Assembly (NCBI RefSeq): GCF_043757465.1
Contig: NZ_JAYVPL010000124.1
Location: forward strand, 49,385-113,384
Source: Armatimonas sp043757465
Lineage (GTDB): Bacteria; Armatimonadota; Armatimonadia; Armatimonadales; Armatimonadaceae
Reading direction: 5' to 3'
Length of the DNA: 64,000 nt
The stretch's first letter is position 1. Every line of letters starts with the position of its first letter. Made by a program: the position numbers and the translations under genes. This document shows, one piece after another, positions 36,843 through 44,950 of the stretch. The notes under the pieces are model-generated. The model was given only the letters and a program-made list of their open reading frames with translations. It was not told the DNA's origin and made no database searches.

Positions 36843-37754
36843 TCAGTCCGCGAGTAGCTCTTGCCAGGACTCCACTTCCAGCAGGCGGTCTACCAGAACC
36901 TCCAAGCGTGGCAGATCGGCGGCTTCCAGGACAGTGCGCACGGTGGCATCGGGCTCTCCAAAGCGCTTGGTCCCGAGTCTTAGAATCACTCCACGCTCGC
37001 CTTTAGCCTCACCTGTGGCCTCGCCTTTTTCAATCCATTCGTTGGTTAACGTTATCATTTTTTCTTTTTCCTCTTGGGGAAGTATCCCCAACTCTCTCTC
37101 AAAAAACGGTTGCTCTTGTGCGCTGAGGCGCAGATAGCTATGGACAAACCCAGCGATGAGCTGCGAGCGTGCTGGGTCGAGCTTAAGGGTCGCGATCAGT
37201 CGAAGGCACTGGAGCTTGACACGAACCCGATCCCGTCCTGAAATCTGCATCTTGGCCATCAGCGCTGTGGCCGCAGGGTTCGGCTGGCTCAGGTAGTCGC
37301 GCCAGCGCAGGCGGTTGAGCTGGATCACCCGGAACTGGAAACGGTTCACCACAAAGCGTGGGAAGGCCACCTGGTAAGTTCCCGGTTGCTTACGCCGGGG
37401 CCGATCAAACGAGTACAGAACCACGGGGTAGACAGGCAGATCGAACTTCTCGTGGAACCGAGCAAAATAGGTAAACATGCGCTTGGGAAAGTGTGACTGG
37501 GGCGTGGACTGGTTCTCGACTAGCAAGAGGAAAAACGCCTCCTGCCCCTGAAACCTTGCCTTCACTACCAGATCGGACTCGTAGCGCTGGCCCTGGGTAA
37601 TATCCGTGAAGACCTCTTTGTCTAGAAACTCGACACTAGTCGGGTCGAGATACGCCGCGACATCAGGCAAGAACGCCGCGACAAAGTCCGTAAAGAAGGT
37701 TGTCAGAAGCTCTTTAAAAAGCCGGTCATGGTCAAGGGAAGTGGTCGGTTCCAT
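36843..37754 (-). CDS. Rpn-family recombination-promoting nuclease/putative transposase, DUF4351-type tail
   Basis: 303 residues. The first half is a PD-(D/E)xK nuclease of the Rpn/transposase_31 type: HDRLFKELLTTFF, the metal-site Asp in ESDLVVKA and Glu in FLLLVENQS. The end (about 245-300) has GVILRLGTKRFGEPDATVR and LEVLVDRLLEVESWQELLA, matching DUF4351. Rpn proteins cut DNA and raise recombination, often as multi-copy genes; a phage-defence role has also been proposed. A TACAAT box lies 8 nt before the ATG. It is next to a scrambled remnant gene, a possible recombination scar. Confidence 0.85.
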   Translation of the reverse strand: MEPTTSLDHDRLFKELLTTFFTDFVAAFLPDVAAYLDPTSVEFLDKEVFTDITQGQRYESDLVVKARFQGQEAFFLLLVENQSTPQSHFPKRMFTYFARFHEKFDLPVYPVVLYSFDRPRRKQPGTYQVAFPRFVVNRFQFRVIQLNRLRWRDYLSQPNPAATALMAKMQISGRDRVRVKLQCLRLIATLKLDPARSQLIAGFVHSYLRLSAQEQPFFERELGILPQEEKEKMITLTNEWIEKGEATGEAKGERGVILRLGTKRFGEPDATVRTVLEAADLPRLEVLVDRLLEVESWQELLAD

Positions 37755-37846
37755 GCGGCTCTATTGTATCGCTTGTGTGGCTTTTCGGGTGCAGGGTGCA
37801 GGAAACACGGAGTACATTCGCGTAATTTTCTGCGGGAGTAATTTTT

Positions 37847-38167
37847 ATGCTAGATGCACTGGCGCTGATGGTCTTAGAGAACCAGAAGCTGCACCATAAA
37901 CCAAAGGCGAAGCGGGTGGTGCAGCTCTTTATGTCCGGGGCGGCAAGCCAGTGCGACACGTTTCTCATTGACCAGTCCGAGCGTTTCGCCAAACGCTTGG
38001 CCGCTCTCCCCAAAGAGCGGCAGGTTGCTGAAGCGTTTCGGCTCGCGCTAGGCCGCTCGCCCAGCATCATGGAGCAGACAGACGCGCTGGCCTATGTCCA
38101 GAAAAACGGCCTCGAAAACCTCTGCCGCCTGCTCTTCAACACCAGCGAGTTTGTGTTTGTGGACTGA
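37847..38167 (+). pseudogene. Chimeric remnant: DUF1501 head fused to DUF1553 tail
   Basis: 106 residues. Residues 17-39 (KPKAKRVVQLFMSGAASQ then CDTF) match the start of the DUF1501 domain; compare AAKRVIQIFCCGGVSHIDTF in the gene at 20497. From residue 40 the text switches to the end of a DUF1553 protein: ERFAKRLAAL, VAEAFRLALGRSP and CRLLFNTSEFVF, matching the tail of the gene at 17868. Both long middles are missing and the order is opposite to the intact pair. This looks like a deletion between two adjacent copies. No Tat signal or catalytic part remains, so the product is probably non-functional, though the frame is open. Confidence 0.75.
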
Positions 38168-38229
38168 AAGATCACCTCGGTGATTCACTCCGGCAGGACT
38201 TCGCCCCGCTTTGCGCGAATTCTGGCGGC

Positions 38230-39252
38230 ATGGGACCTTTCAATGTTGCCGTGATCGGCTACGGTTTTGCGGGACGGTGTTTTCATAGCTACTTAGTCGG
38301 GCTGACACCGGGGCTGAAGCTCCACGGGATCGCCTCGCGTGACCCACAGACACGCGAGCGGATTGTGCGTGATCGGGGCTGCATCGCCTATGAGAGCTTG
38401 GAGGACGCGCTGGCCGACGAGGTCGTGGACCTCGTGGTGCTGGCATCGCCGTCCGTGGTGCACTGCGCACAGGCGGTGGCGGCGCTCGATGCGGGCAAGC
38501 ACGTGGTGACCGATAAGATCATGTGCCTCTCGCTGGAGGAGTGTGACCAGATGCTCGCTGCCGCAGAGCGCAACAAGAAGCTGCTCACGGTCTTTCAGAA
38601 CCGGCGCTGGGACGGCGACTACTTAACGGTCAAGCACCTCATGCAGAGCGGCGAGCTGGGCAGTGTGCGCTGGATGGAGCTGGCTTGGCAGGGCTTCGGA
38701 GCGTGGGGCGGCTGGCGTGGCGCGGCGGCGATGGGCGGGGGGCGTTTCTTCGATCTGGGAGCACATCTGGTGGATCAGTTGCTCACGCTGCAAAACTCCC
38801 CTGCTGAGAGTGTTTATTGCCGCCTGCGCCGCGACTACGACGGCAGCGACATTGACTCCGAGGCGCTGATCGTGGTCACTTTTGCCAACGGAGCCACGGG
38901 AATCGCCGATCTCTCGGGGATGAGTGCGCTCTCCAAGCCACGCTTTCGCGTGCACGGCAGCCGCGCCACTTTTGTGAAGTACGGCCTAGACCCTCAGGAG
39001 AAAGCCATGATCGCCGGAGATATAGACAGCGCCGTGGAGCCGCCCGAGAACTACGGTCTCCTCCACGATGGCAAGAACGAGCGCAAGATCACCACACTTC
39101 CCGGCCGCTGGCGCAGCTTCTACGAGAATGTCGCCGAGCATCTGGCGGGCAACGCGCCCATCGCCGTTCCCCTTGCGGACTCCCGTGCCGGAATGCAGGT
39201 GATTGAGGCGGCGCTGAAATCGGCAGCAACGGGCGAAGTCGTGCGCCTATAG
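38230..39252 (+). CDS. Gfo/Idh/MocA-family oxidoreductase with altered EKP motif
   Basis: 340 residues starting MGPFNVAVIGYGFAGRCFHS. The Rossmann glycine motif is at 10-15. The usual EKP is replaced by DKI at 95-97 (HVVTDKIMCL), so the key Lys is kept but its neighbours differ. VFQNRRWDGDYLTVK and FFDLGAHLVDQ follow, as in YdgJ/IolG-like members. The substrate is unknown. A small hairpin (ATCACC TC GGTGAT) lies just upstream at about 38170-38183. The end overlaps the converging TSUP gene by 6 nt. Confidence 0.88.
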   Translation: MGPFNVAVIGYGFAGRCFHSYLVGLTPGLKLHGIASRDPQTRERIVRDRGCIAYESLEDALADEVVDLVVLASPSVVHCAQAVAALDAGKHVVTDKIMCLSLEECDQMLAAAERNKKLLTVFQNRRWDGDYLTVKHLMQSGELGSVRWMELAWQGFGAWGGWRGAAAMGGGRFFDLGAHLVDQLLTLQNSPAESVYCRLRRDYDGSDIDSEALIVVTFANGATGIADLSGMSALSKPRFRVHGSRATFVKYGLDPQEKAMIAGDIDSAVEPPENYGLLHDGKNERKITTLPGRWRSFYENVAEHLAGNAPIAVPLADSRAGMQVIEAALKSAATGEVVRL

Positions 39253-40014
39253 CACCCAGTAGCGGAGCAGTGTCTGCACCGAGAGCGCGATTCCGATCAG
39301 GATCACGAGCTTGCGGACATTGCTCGCGCCGAGCTTACGTGCCCCCCCAACCCCCAGCCAGCCGCCCAGCATCGCCCCGACCGTCATCAGGGCGGCGATT
39401 TTTAAGTCCACTTTTCCATTGAGCAGAAGCACCACGGAGGCAACCACATTCAGCCCTCCCGTGAAGACCGTCTTGAGGCCGTTCATCTGGTGGATCTCCT
39501 TCATCCCCAGCATTCCCAGCGCCGCCAGCGTTAGAATTCCGATCCCCGCCCCGAAGTAGCCACCATAGACCGCCACACAAAGTAAGTAGGCGGCAATTCC
39601 CGGTGTGATGCGCTCCAGCGTGCCCTCTGTGGGGGCTTTCCCGAGCTTTTTGAGCTTGTCTTGAAAGGCAAAAAGTAAAGTCGCCAAGAGAATCAGAAAC
39701 GGGATCAAGCGGTCAAAGAGGCGCGTGGGGGTTGCCAGAAGCAAGAGTGCCCCGGCAGTTGCCCCGACCAGCGCGAGCAGCGCCAGTGGGAGCATCAGGT
39801 GGCGCAAGTTCGCCAGCTCTTTTCGGTAGCCCAAAAATGAGGTCAGCGCGCCTGGAGCCAGCCCGGCGGAGTTGGTGGCATTGGCGACAATAGAGTCTAG
39901 GCCCCCGGAAAGAAGCACCGGGAAAGTAAGCAGTGTCCCACCGCCCGCCACGGAGTTCACCCCGCCTGCTACAAACGATGCCACAAAGACCAGCCCAAGC
40001 GTGAGACTGGTCAT
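39247..40014 (-). CDS. TSUP family (TauE/SafE) membrane exporter
   Basis: 255 residues with about 8 hydrophobic spans. It shows the duplicated family motif: AGGVNSVAGGGTLLTFPVLL near the start and VYGGYFGAGIGILTLAALG near the middle. TSUP proteins move sulfite, sulfoacetate or related organosulfur anions across the inner membrane; the substrate here is unknown. The start overlaps the PDZ protein stop by ATGA, so it is translated as the second gene of that operon. Confidence 0.88.
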   Translation of the reverse strand: MTSLTLGLVFVASFVAGGVNSVAGGGTLLTFPVLLSGGLDSIVANATNSAGLAPGALTSFLGYRKELANLRHLMLPLALLALVGATAGALLLLATPTRLFDRLIPFLILLATLLFAFQDKLKKLGKAPTEGTLERITPGIAAYLLCVAVYGGYFGAGIGILTLAALGMLGMKEIHQMNGLKTVFTGGLNVVASVVLLLNGKVDLKIAALMTVGAMLGGWLGVGGARKLGASNVRKLVILIGIALSVQTLLRYWVL

Positions 40015-41225
40015 GGAAGTGTCACTCGAACGTCCAGCGGCTTCTTCTCCCCGAGACGTCGCAATCGGATAGTCAGCCCCGTCTTCTCCGAGGCATCCAG
40101 CACCTTGAGCAGGTCTTCGTCTCGCTGAAGCGTTGCGGTCTTGATGCCATTGAGGCTCTCGATCACATCACCGGGCTTGATCCCCGCCTGCGCAATCGGC
40201 ATCTCCGGGAGCACCGTTGCCACGAAGCGCTCACCGGTCTCGCGGACGATTCCTGTCTGCCAACCCCACTTGGGGACACGGCCCTGGGGAGCAGCTTGAG
40301 CGGTCTTTGCAGCAAAAAACTTCCCGTAAGCAACAATCCCAAAGGAGCAGAGAATCGCAAATACCGCCCCGATCCAGAGATCGCGCTTCTCCTGTTTGGT
40401 GAACGCTCCGTGGCGGACATTGGCGATCAGCACGGCAAGGCCCATCGGCACCAGCGCGGGCACCGGCAGGCTGGTCGTCTCCACCAGCACCAGCGCGGCT
40501 AGGAGCAGAGCGTACATCCAGCGCACCGTGCGGCCCAGAGAAAGCGCCCACTCGGGCTTGAGCCGAGGAAGCTGGGCCACCGCCGCCAGAAACATCGCCA
40601 GAAAGAGCACATCGGCGGGGCCAATCGTCACTGCGGAGACAAGAGGGACGGATTTCGCCCAGGGAGGCACAGGCACATTCCCACCCGCTCCCACGGAGAC
40701 CGCCGAGATAATATTGGAGTTGGACTTGAGGACCTGAGCGACAGTCCCCATGCCCACGACCACTAAATCAAAGAAGATAGCAAAGCCAGAGGCCGCGAGA
40801 AGCGTGTTGGGGTGCTTGATAATGCGGCCTATGGCGGAGCCCACCAGCACGGCACCAATCGGCAAAAACAGATTGTTAGCCGTCAGGCTCAGTGCGAGCG
40901 ACGACGGAAAGTGCCAGTAGTTGGCCAGCAGGACGCCACCCATAGGCAGGGCGCAGGCCAGGCCCACCAGCAACAGAAACGGCGTGCTCTGTTTTAGCTG
41001 CGCCGCGCCCCGCGCCAGGAGCAGTAATGCTGCCAGTAGCGCCGCCAGATAGACAAGAGAAAGAAAATGACTAGGAACGGACCCAACGGTGGGGAGGTTG
41101 GCGTAGGCGCCCGTGTAGCGGTTGACTAGGGTCAGGCAAAAAGCCGCTAGCGCACCGCCCCCCAGTGCGCCGAGCGCTTGAGTACGACGCGGTAGGGTGT
41201 CCATAGAGGAGGGTAAGGCTGTCAT
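40011..41225 (-). CDS. Polytopic membrane protein with C-terminal PDZ domain
   Basis: 404 residues: about 8-9 membrane spans in the first 305, then a PDZ domain (about 320-404) with GIKPGDVIESLNGI and LTIRLRR. The PDZ would bind C-terminal peptides at the membrane, on a side I cannot fix. No protease motif (HExxH, LDG) is visible in the membrane part, so it is not an evident site-2 protease. It is coupled to the TSUP exporter gene. CAGGT precedes the ATG. Confidence 0.75.
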   Translation of the reverse strand: MTALPSSMDTLPRRTQALGALGGGALAAFCLTLVNRYTGAYANLPTVGSVPSHFLSLVYLAALLAALLLLARGAAQLKQSTPFLLLVGLACALPMGGVLLANYWHFPSSLALSLTANNLFLPIGAVLVGSAIGRIIKHPNTLLAASGFAIFFDLVVVGMGTVAQVLKSNSNIISAVSVGAGGNVPVPPWAKSVPLVSAVTIGPADVLFLAMFLAAVAQLPRLKPEWALSLGRTVRWMYALLLAALVLVETTSLPVPALVPMGLAVLIANVRHGAFTKQEKRDLWIGAVFAILCSFGIVAYGKFFAAKTAQAAPQGRVPKWGWQTGIVRETGERFVATVLPEMPIAQAGIKPGDVIESLNGIKTATLQRDEDLLKVLDASEKTGLTIRLRRLGEKKPLDVRVTLP

Positions 41226-41250
41226 TGGTACCTGTTCATCGGTTCTTCAG

Positions 41251-41280
41251 TTGGCAAGGATGAGGAATTCAGTATACAAT
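41251..41280 (+). promoter_or_regulatory. Promoter of the ANTAR regulator operon
   Basis: TTGGCA (41251-41256) and TACAAT (41275-41280) are separated by 18 nt; TATACA two bases earlier gives a 16-nt spacer. The gene starts about 70 nt downstream, leaving room for a leader with GGAGGAAG. Confidence 0.55.
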
Positions 41281-41352
41281 CGAAAGTTGTCGCGTGTCTA
41301 CGGAGGAAGTTTTGACTCTCTACCGATGACACAATTAAGGAGTTTTGAATAA

Positions 41353-41928
41353 GTGGAACCACTGCGAATTGTGATCGCAGACGATGAACCGATCATCCGA
41401 ATGGACCTCCGGCGAACGCTGGAGAACATGGGCCATATCGTGGCGGGGGAAGCTGGAGACGGTCGTCAAGCGATCGAAGTCACCCGCGAGCTCAAACCGG
41501 ATGTCGTGATTCTCGATGTGAAAATGCCCCAAATGGACGGGATTGATGCTGCAAAGATCATCTCGACCGAGGGAGTGGCTCCGGTCCTGTTACTCACTGC
41601 CTACTCGGATCGCGAGCTGGTAGAGCGTGCCAAGGATGCGGGGGTCTTTGCGTATCTAATCAAGCCCTTCAAGGAGGCGGACCTCATGCCCGCCATCGAG
41701 ATCGCCATCTCCCGTTTCGAGGAGCTCCTGGAGATCGAGAAGGAAGTGGCGGATCTGGAGAACAAGCTGGAAACCCGGAAAGCGGTTGACCGCGCCAAGG
41801 GAATCCTGATGGATCTCTACGGGCTGAAGGAGCAAGATGCCTTCCGCCGTATCCAGGTTCAGAGCATGAACACCCGTAAGTCCATGCGTGAGATCGCTGA
41901 GGCGATCATTATCGCGAACTCGGTCTGA
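41353..41928 (+). CDS. ANTAR-domain response regulator (PdtaR-like)
   Basis: 191 residues from a GTG with AAGGAG 10 nt upstream. The receiver domain (1-120) has IADDEP, phospho-Asp55 (VILDVKMP), Thr82 (LLTAYSD) and Lys104 (LIKPF). The ANTAR RNA-binding domain follows (about 135-190): RKAVDRAKGILMDLYGLKEQ, then DAFRRIQVQSMNTRKSM. ANTAR proteins bind paired hairpins in mRNA leaders to prevent termination. The kinase gene is 2 nt downstream. This matches the PdtaR/PdtaS pairing of Actinobacteria; the target leaders are not obvious in this window. Confidence 0.93.
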   Translation: MEPLRIVIADDEPIIRMDLRRTLENMGHIVAGEAGDGRQAIEVTRELKPDVVILDVKMPQMDGIDAAKIISTEGVAPVLLLTAYSDRELVERAKDAGVFAYLIKPFKEADLMPAIEIAISRFEELLEIEKEVADLENKLETRKAVDRAKGILMDLYGLKEQDAFRRIQVQSMNTRKSMREIAEAIIIANSV

Positions 41929-41930
41929 GT

Positions 41931-43643
41931 GTGATTAAACAAACGGCGGAGGAGCTGACACGGCTCCTAGAGCGACGAGAGCACGAGCTGGCAGATGCCC
42001 GCCAGCGGATTCGTCAGCTCGAAGAGGCGCTCGATGCGCGCGCCTCGGAGGCAGCAGCCCTCCGCCGAATCTCCGAGGCCACCGGACAGGTGGTCACGAC
42101 CGACGACATCCTCCCTCTGATCGCGGAGATCGCCCTGGAGGTCACCGACACCGAGTCGGCGCTTGTCTATCTCTTCAATGAGGCTGGCGATACTCTTGTC
42201 CTACGCGCCACCACCGACGAACCCATCAAACCTCTGATCGGGAAGCTGCGCCTCAAGGTAGGAGAGGGAATCACCGGCTGGGTTGCCCGCGAGAAAAAGC
42301 ACGTGGCCCTTGCCTCCGAAGCCTGGAGCGATGAGCGCTTCAAGTTCCTCCCCGATCTCAACGAGGATCTCTACCAGAGCATTCTCTCCGTTCCCCTGAT
42401 TTGGCGTGGCGAGTGCATCGGGGTGGTTAACGTTCGCACGAAAGCCCCCCACACCTACACCAAGACCCAGGTCCAGCTCCTCTCAGCCATCGCCTCACAG
42501 GTCGCGGGCTCCATTCACGCCTCACGAAAAGTCCGCAATGCCGAAAAGAGCGCCGCGCACCTCTCAACCGTGGCCGAAGTCTCACGCACCATCACGTCCA
42601 ATCTTTATCTGGAAGAAATTCTCCAGCTCGCCGTCGCCGCCACGGCTCAGACCCTGAACTTTAAGATTGTCGCCCTACGCCTTGTGGATGAGGAAAAGCA
42701 GCAGCTCGTGGTCAAGGCCGTCCATGCCGCGTCCAAGGACTACGCCCGCCGTCCGCCCCTGCACATTGGAGAAGGGCTGGCGGGAAAAGCGGCGGAGACG
42801 GGCAAAGTGGTCACCGTGCTGGATGTCAAGAAGTCTCCTGATTACAAGTTCGGTGATATCGCCCGCGAGCAGAACCTCACCAGCCTCGCTTGCGTCCCTC
42901 TAAAAGTGCGCGACCGGGTCATTGGAGTCCTCAACTGCTACACCGACCGCCCTCATGAGTTCACGGAGAGCGAGCTGGCCGTTCTCTCTACTCTGGGCAA
43001 CCAAGTCGCGGTGGCGATTGAGAACGCCAAGCTGATGGTGAAGGGTGCCCTCTTACAGGAGATGCACCACCGGGTAAAAAATAATCTTCAGCAGATCGCC
43101 AGCCTCCTGCGCCTGCAAAAACACTACGCGGGAGATCGGCCCGCCACAGAAGTTCTGGAGGAGTCCATTGGCCGCGTGATGGCCGTCGCCGCCGTGCATG
43201 AGCTACTCTCCCGCGAGGACCTAGACACGATCTCGATCCGTAAAGTCGCCGAACAGATCGTCCAGGCCACCAAGCAGAGCCTCACCCTACCAAACAAACG
43301 GATCGAGTTTCGTGTGGAGGGCCCCGAGCTGCGCCTCTCCAGCCACCAGGCAAACTCCGTCGCACTTATTCTCAACGAGATGGTACAAAACGCGGTGGAA
43401 CACGGCTTCAAGCAAGCCGATGAGGGCACGATTCTCGTGCGGCTTATGGAAAAACCTAACGACTGGCTGCTCGAAGTGCGCAACACCGGCGACTCTCCCC
43501 GCCCGGACTTCAACCCCGACAAGCACCACGATCTGGGTCTCCAGATTATTCAAGGCCTGGTGCGCGGTGATCTTCAGGGGCAGTTCACACTGATCCGCGA
43601 CGGTGAAGAGACCATTGCCTCGATCCGCTGGCCCAAAACTTAG
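41931..43643 (+). CDS. GAF-GAF-HisKA_2 sensor kinase (PdtaS-like)
   Basis: 570 residues from a GTG. A coiled coil (about 5-45) is followed by GAF1 (about 55-195) and GAF2 (about 215-365). HisKA_2 has phospho-His380 (EMHHRVKNNLQQIASLLRLQ), and a HATPase domain with NEMVQNAVEHGF and HHDLGLQIIQGLV ends the protein. There is no membrane span, so it senses a cytoplasmic signal, perhaps a small molecule or redox state through the GAF domains. It follows the ANTAR regulator directly and is its likely phosphodonor. Confidence 0.93.
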   Translation: MIKQTAEELTRLLERREHELADARQRIRQLEEALDARASEAAALRRISEATGQVVTTDDILPLIAEIALEVTDTESALVYLFNEAGDTLVLRATTDEPIKPLIGKLRLKVGEGITGWVAREKKHVALASEAWSDERFKFLPDLNEDLYQSILSVPLIWRGECIGVVNVRTKAPHTYTKTQVQLLSAIASQVAGSIHASRKVRNAEKSAAHLSTVAEVSRTITSNLYLEEILQLAVAATAQTLNFKIVALRLVDEEKQQLVVKAVHAASKDYARRPPLHIGEGLAGKAAETGKVVTVLDVKKSPDYKFGDIAREQNLTSLACVPLKVRDRVIGVLNCYTDRPHEFTESELAVLSTLGNQVAVAIENAKLMVKGALLQEMHHRVKNNLQQIASLLRLQKHYAGDRPATEVLEESIGRVMAVAAVHELLSREDLDTISIRKVAEQIVQATKQSLTLPNKRIEFRVEGPELRLSSHQANSVALILNEMVQNAVEHGFKQADEGTILVRLMEKPNDWLLEVRNTGDSPRPDFNPDKHHDLGLQIIQGLVRGDLQGQFTLIRDGEETIASIRWPKT

Positions 43644-43674
43644 TTGGTTTTTTAGAGGCGCTTTTTTGCTGCGA

Positions 43675-43697
43675 TATAATGGGAGTTCGTAGAGGCG
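43675..43697 (+). promoter_or_regulatory. Promoter and ribosome site of the tatA/secG cluster
   Basis: TATAAT at 43675-43680 follows the end of the kinase gene. The gene's ribosome site is GAGGCGG (about 43692-43697), 5 nt before the ATG at 43702. This starts a transcript through both Tat genes and secG, ending at the hairpin at 44767-44798. Confidence 0.55.
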
Positions 43698-43701
43698 GAT
43701 C

Positions 43702-44256
43702 ATGTATACGATTGCTTATTTGGGAATGCAACAGATCGTCATCATCTTGGTGATAGCTTTGCTTATCTTTGGACCACAAAAAGTGCCTGAGTTGGGACGA
43801 CAAATCGGGGGAGCGTTGCGCGACCTCAAGAAAATGTCCAACGAGGTACAGTCGGCGTTCGACTTAGACGATCATCCAAGCTATGATCGCTACGAGCCGC
43901 CAACCTACGAGTACACCCCACCCGTCAGCACAACGTACGGCCATGATTCCCTGGAGGGTCACGGGTCTCTGGATCAATACGGCCTACCCATCGCGTCGGA
44001 GCACCATGCTATAGAGATTGAAGCCGCCCCGGCGGTGACAATGGAGGCTGCTGTAGCGACAGAGCCTGATAGCTCCCCTCTACCCGAGCCTTCTGCCACC
44101 CTTGAGGAAGCGGCGGCAGCACCTTCCACGGAAGCGGCGGTGACGCACACCGAGGTGGCGATGGTATTAGAGGCGGAGACCACAGACCACGTTACCGACG
44201 CAGAAAAAGTTACCGGCGCAGACGCTGAGGCAAAAGCGCTTAAGGAGAAGAATTAA
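43702..44256 (+). CDS. TatA/TatB-type translocase subunit with long acidic extension
   Basis: 184 residues. The N-terminal span (MQQIVIILVIALLIFGPQKV) followed by PELGRQIGGALRDLKK is the TatA/B fold: one membrane helix, the FGP hinge and an amphipathic helix. From about residue 50 there is a 130-residue tail rich in Pro, Tyr, Glu, Ala and Thr, longer than in normal TatA. It should join the twin-arginine translocon that exports folded proteins such as the Tat-signal DUF1501 protein in this window. tatC is not present here. TatA versus TatB cannot be separated by sequence alone. Confidence 0.85.
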   Translation: MYTIAYLGMQQIVIILVIALLIFGPQKVPELGRQIGGALRDLKKMSNEVQSAFDLDDHPSYDRYEPPTYEYTPPVSTTYGHDSLEGHGSLDQYGLPIASEHHAIEIEAAPAVTMEAAVATEPDSSPLPEPSATLEEAAAAPSTEAAVTHTEVAMVLEAETTDHVTDAEKVTGADAEAKALKEKN

Positions 44257-44262
44257 AACGCT

Positions 44263-44514
44263 ATGTTGACCACGACATTTGCCTATTTCACTAGCTACAC
44301 CGACTGGCTCATCGTCGGTGCAATCATTCTGGTTCTGTTTGGCGGAAGCAAGATCCCCCAGCTCGCACGCGGCTTGGGTGAGGGCATCCGCGAGTTTAAG
44401 AACTCCGTCAATGGCGATGCCAAAGACGAAGAAGACGAGAAGAAAACCGAAGACGAGAAGAAGCCCGAAGGGGATAAGATCAGCACCGGAGATAAGACGG
44501 GCAGCGAATCATGA
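44263..44514 (+). CDS. TatA-type translocase subunit
   Basis: 83 residues: membrane helix (about 8-26, DWLIVGAIILVLFGGSKIPQ) with FGGSKIP hinge, then the amphipathic helix LARGLGEGIREFKN and a highly charged tail of Asp, Glu and Lys. This is the size and layout of a typical TatA. It is 6 nt after the longer Tat gene, and its stop overlaps the secG start by ATGA. Confidence 0.9.
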   Translation: MLTTTFAYFTSYTDWLIVGAIILVLFGGSKIPQLARGLGEGIREFKNSVNGDAKDEEDEKKTEDEKKPEGDKISTGDKTGSES

Positions 44515-44759
44515 ACATCGTCATCGGTATATTAACCGGTGCCCTGCTCCTGCTCTCCTTGAGCTTGATCCTGGTGGTGACTTTACAGAACCCGAAGAAC
44601 GAAGGACTGGGCGGAGGCGTGGCCAATACCCCCAGTAGCAACTTCCGAGGCAAGGCGGGCTACGACGAGATGCTCTCCCTGTATACCCGCAATATTGTGA
44701 TCACGTGGATGAGCACCGCGTTGCTACTCTACATCCTCCATGAGATGGCGGGAGCCTAG
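44511..44759 (+). CDS. secG: Preprotein translocase subunit SecG
   Basis: 82 residues with two membrane helices (about 3-23 and 57-77) joined by a loop containing LQNPKNEGLGGGV, the SecG signature of a Gln-rich/Gly-rich link. It stabilises SecYEG and helps SecA-driven export. The start is coupled to the upstream tatA-like gene by ATGA, linking the Sec and Tat export subunits in one transcript. Confidence 0.9.
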   Translation: MNIVIGILTGALLLLSLSLILVVTLQNPKNEGLGGGVANTPSSNFRGKAGYDEMLSLYTRNIVITWMSTALLLYILHEMAGA

Positions 44760-44766
44760 TAAGCAC

Positions 44767-44798
44767 TACCCCCGACGGCAAGCTGCCGTCGGGGGTAT
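44767..44798 (+). terminator. Strong terminator after secG
   Basis: TACCCCCGACGGCA and TGCCGTCGGGGGTA form a near-perfect 14-bp stem with a 4-nt loop, followed on the plus strand by TCTTAGTTTTTAG. It ends the tatA-secG transcript and may also end the small minus-strand gene next to it. Confidence 0.8.
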
Positions 44799-44799
44799 C

Positions 44800-44889
44800 T
44801 TAGTTTTTAGCCTCCGGGCGAGCAGTGGCCAGAAGATAGATGTAAAATGCTAGCGCCGCGGTCAAGTAGATCAGGACTCCGATCCCCAT
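44800..44889 (-). CDS. 29-residue single-span membrane microprotein
   Basis: The frame begins MGIGVLIYLTAALAFYIYL and ends ATARPEAKN, giving one hydrophobic helix with a short charged tail. GAGGGGGGAACGACA precedes the ATG, so a purine-rich ribosome site is present about 8 nt upstream. Microproteins of this shape often join larger membrane complexes. The tail recalls KdpF-like subunits, but no kdp genes are seen, so no family is claimed. It lies alone between secG and the Omp85 gene. Confidence 0.55.
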   Translation of the reverse strand: MGIGVLIYLTAALAFYIYLLATARPEAKN

Positions 44890-44950
44890 TGTCGTTCCCC
44901 CCTCGTTTTATATTCTAACGAAGGGTGCTCCTTTCGTCAAGGCATCTCGT

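Noticed and set aside
41326..41352. Eight-codon leader peptide ending directly at the GTG of the ANTAR regulator
   Set aside because: Its GGAGGAAG is 16 nt away, and the AAGGAG inside it serves the regulator; too short to support as a gene.
44800..44889. Assignment of the 29-residue protein to KdpF
   Set aside because: Only the shape and an RPE near the end agree; no kdpABC genes are present.
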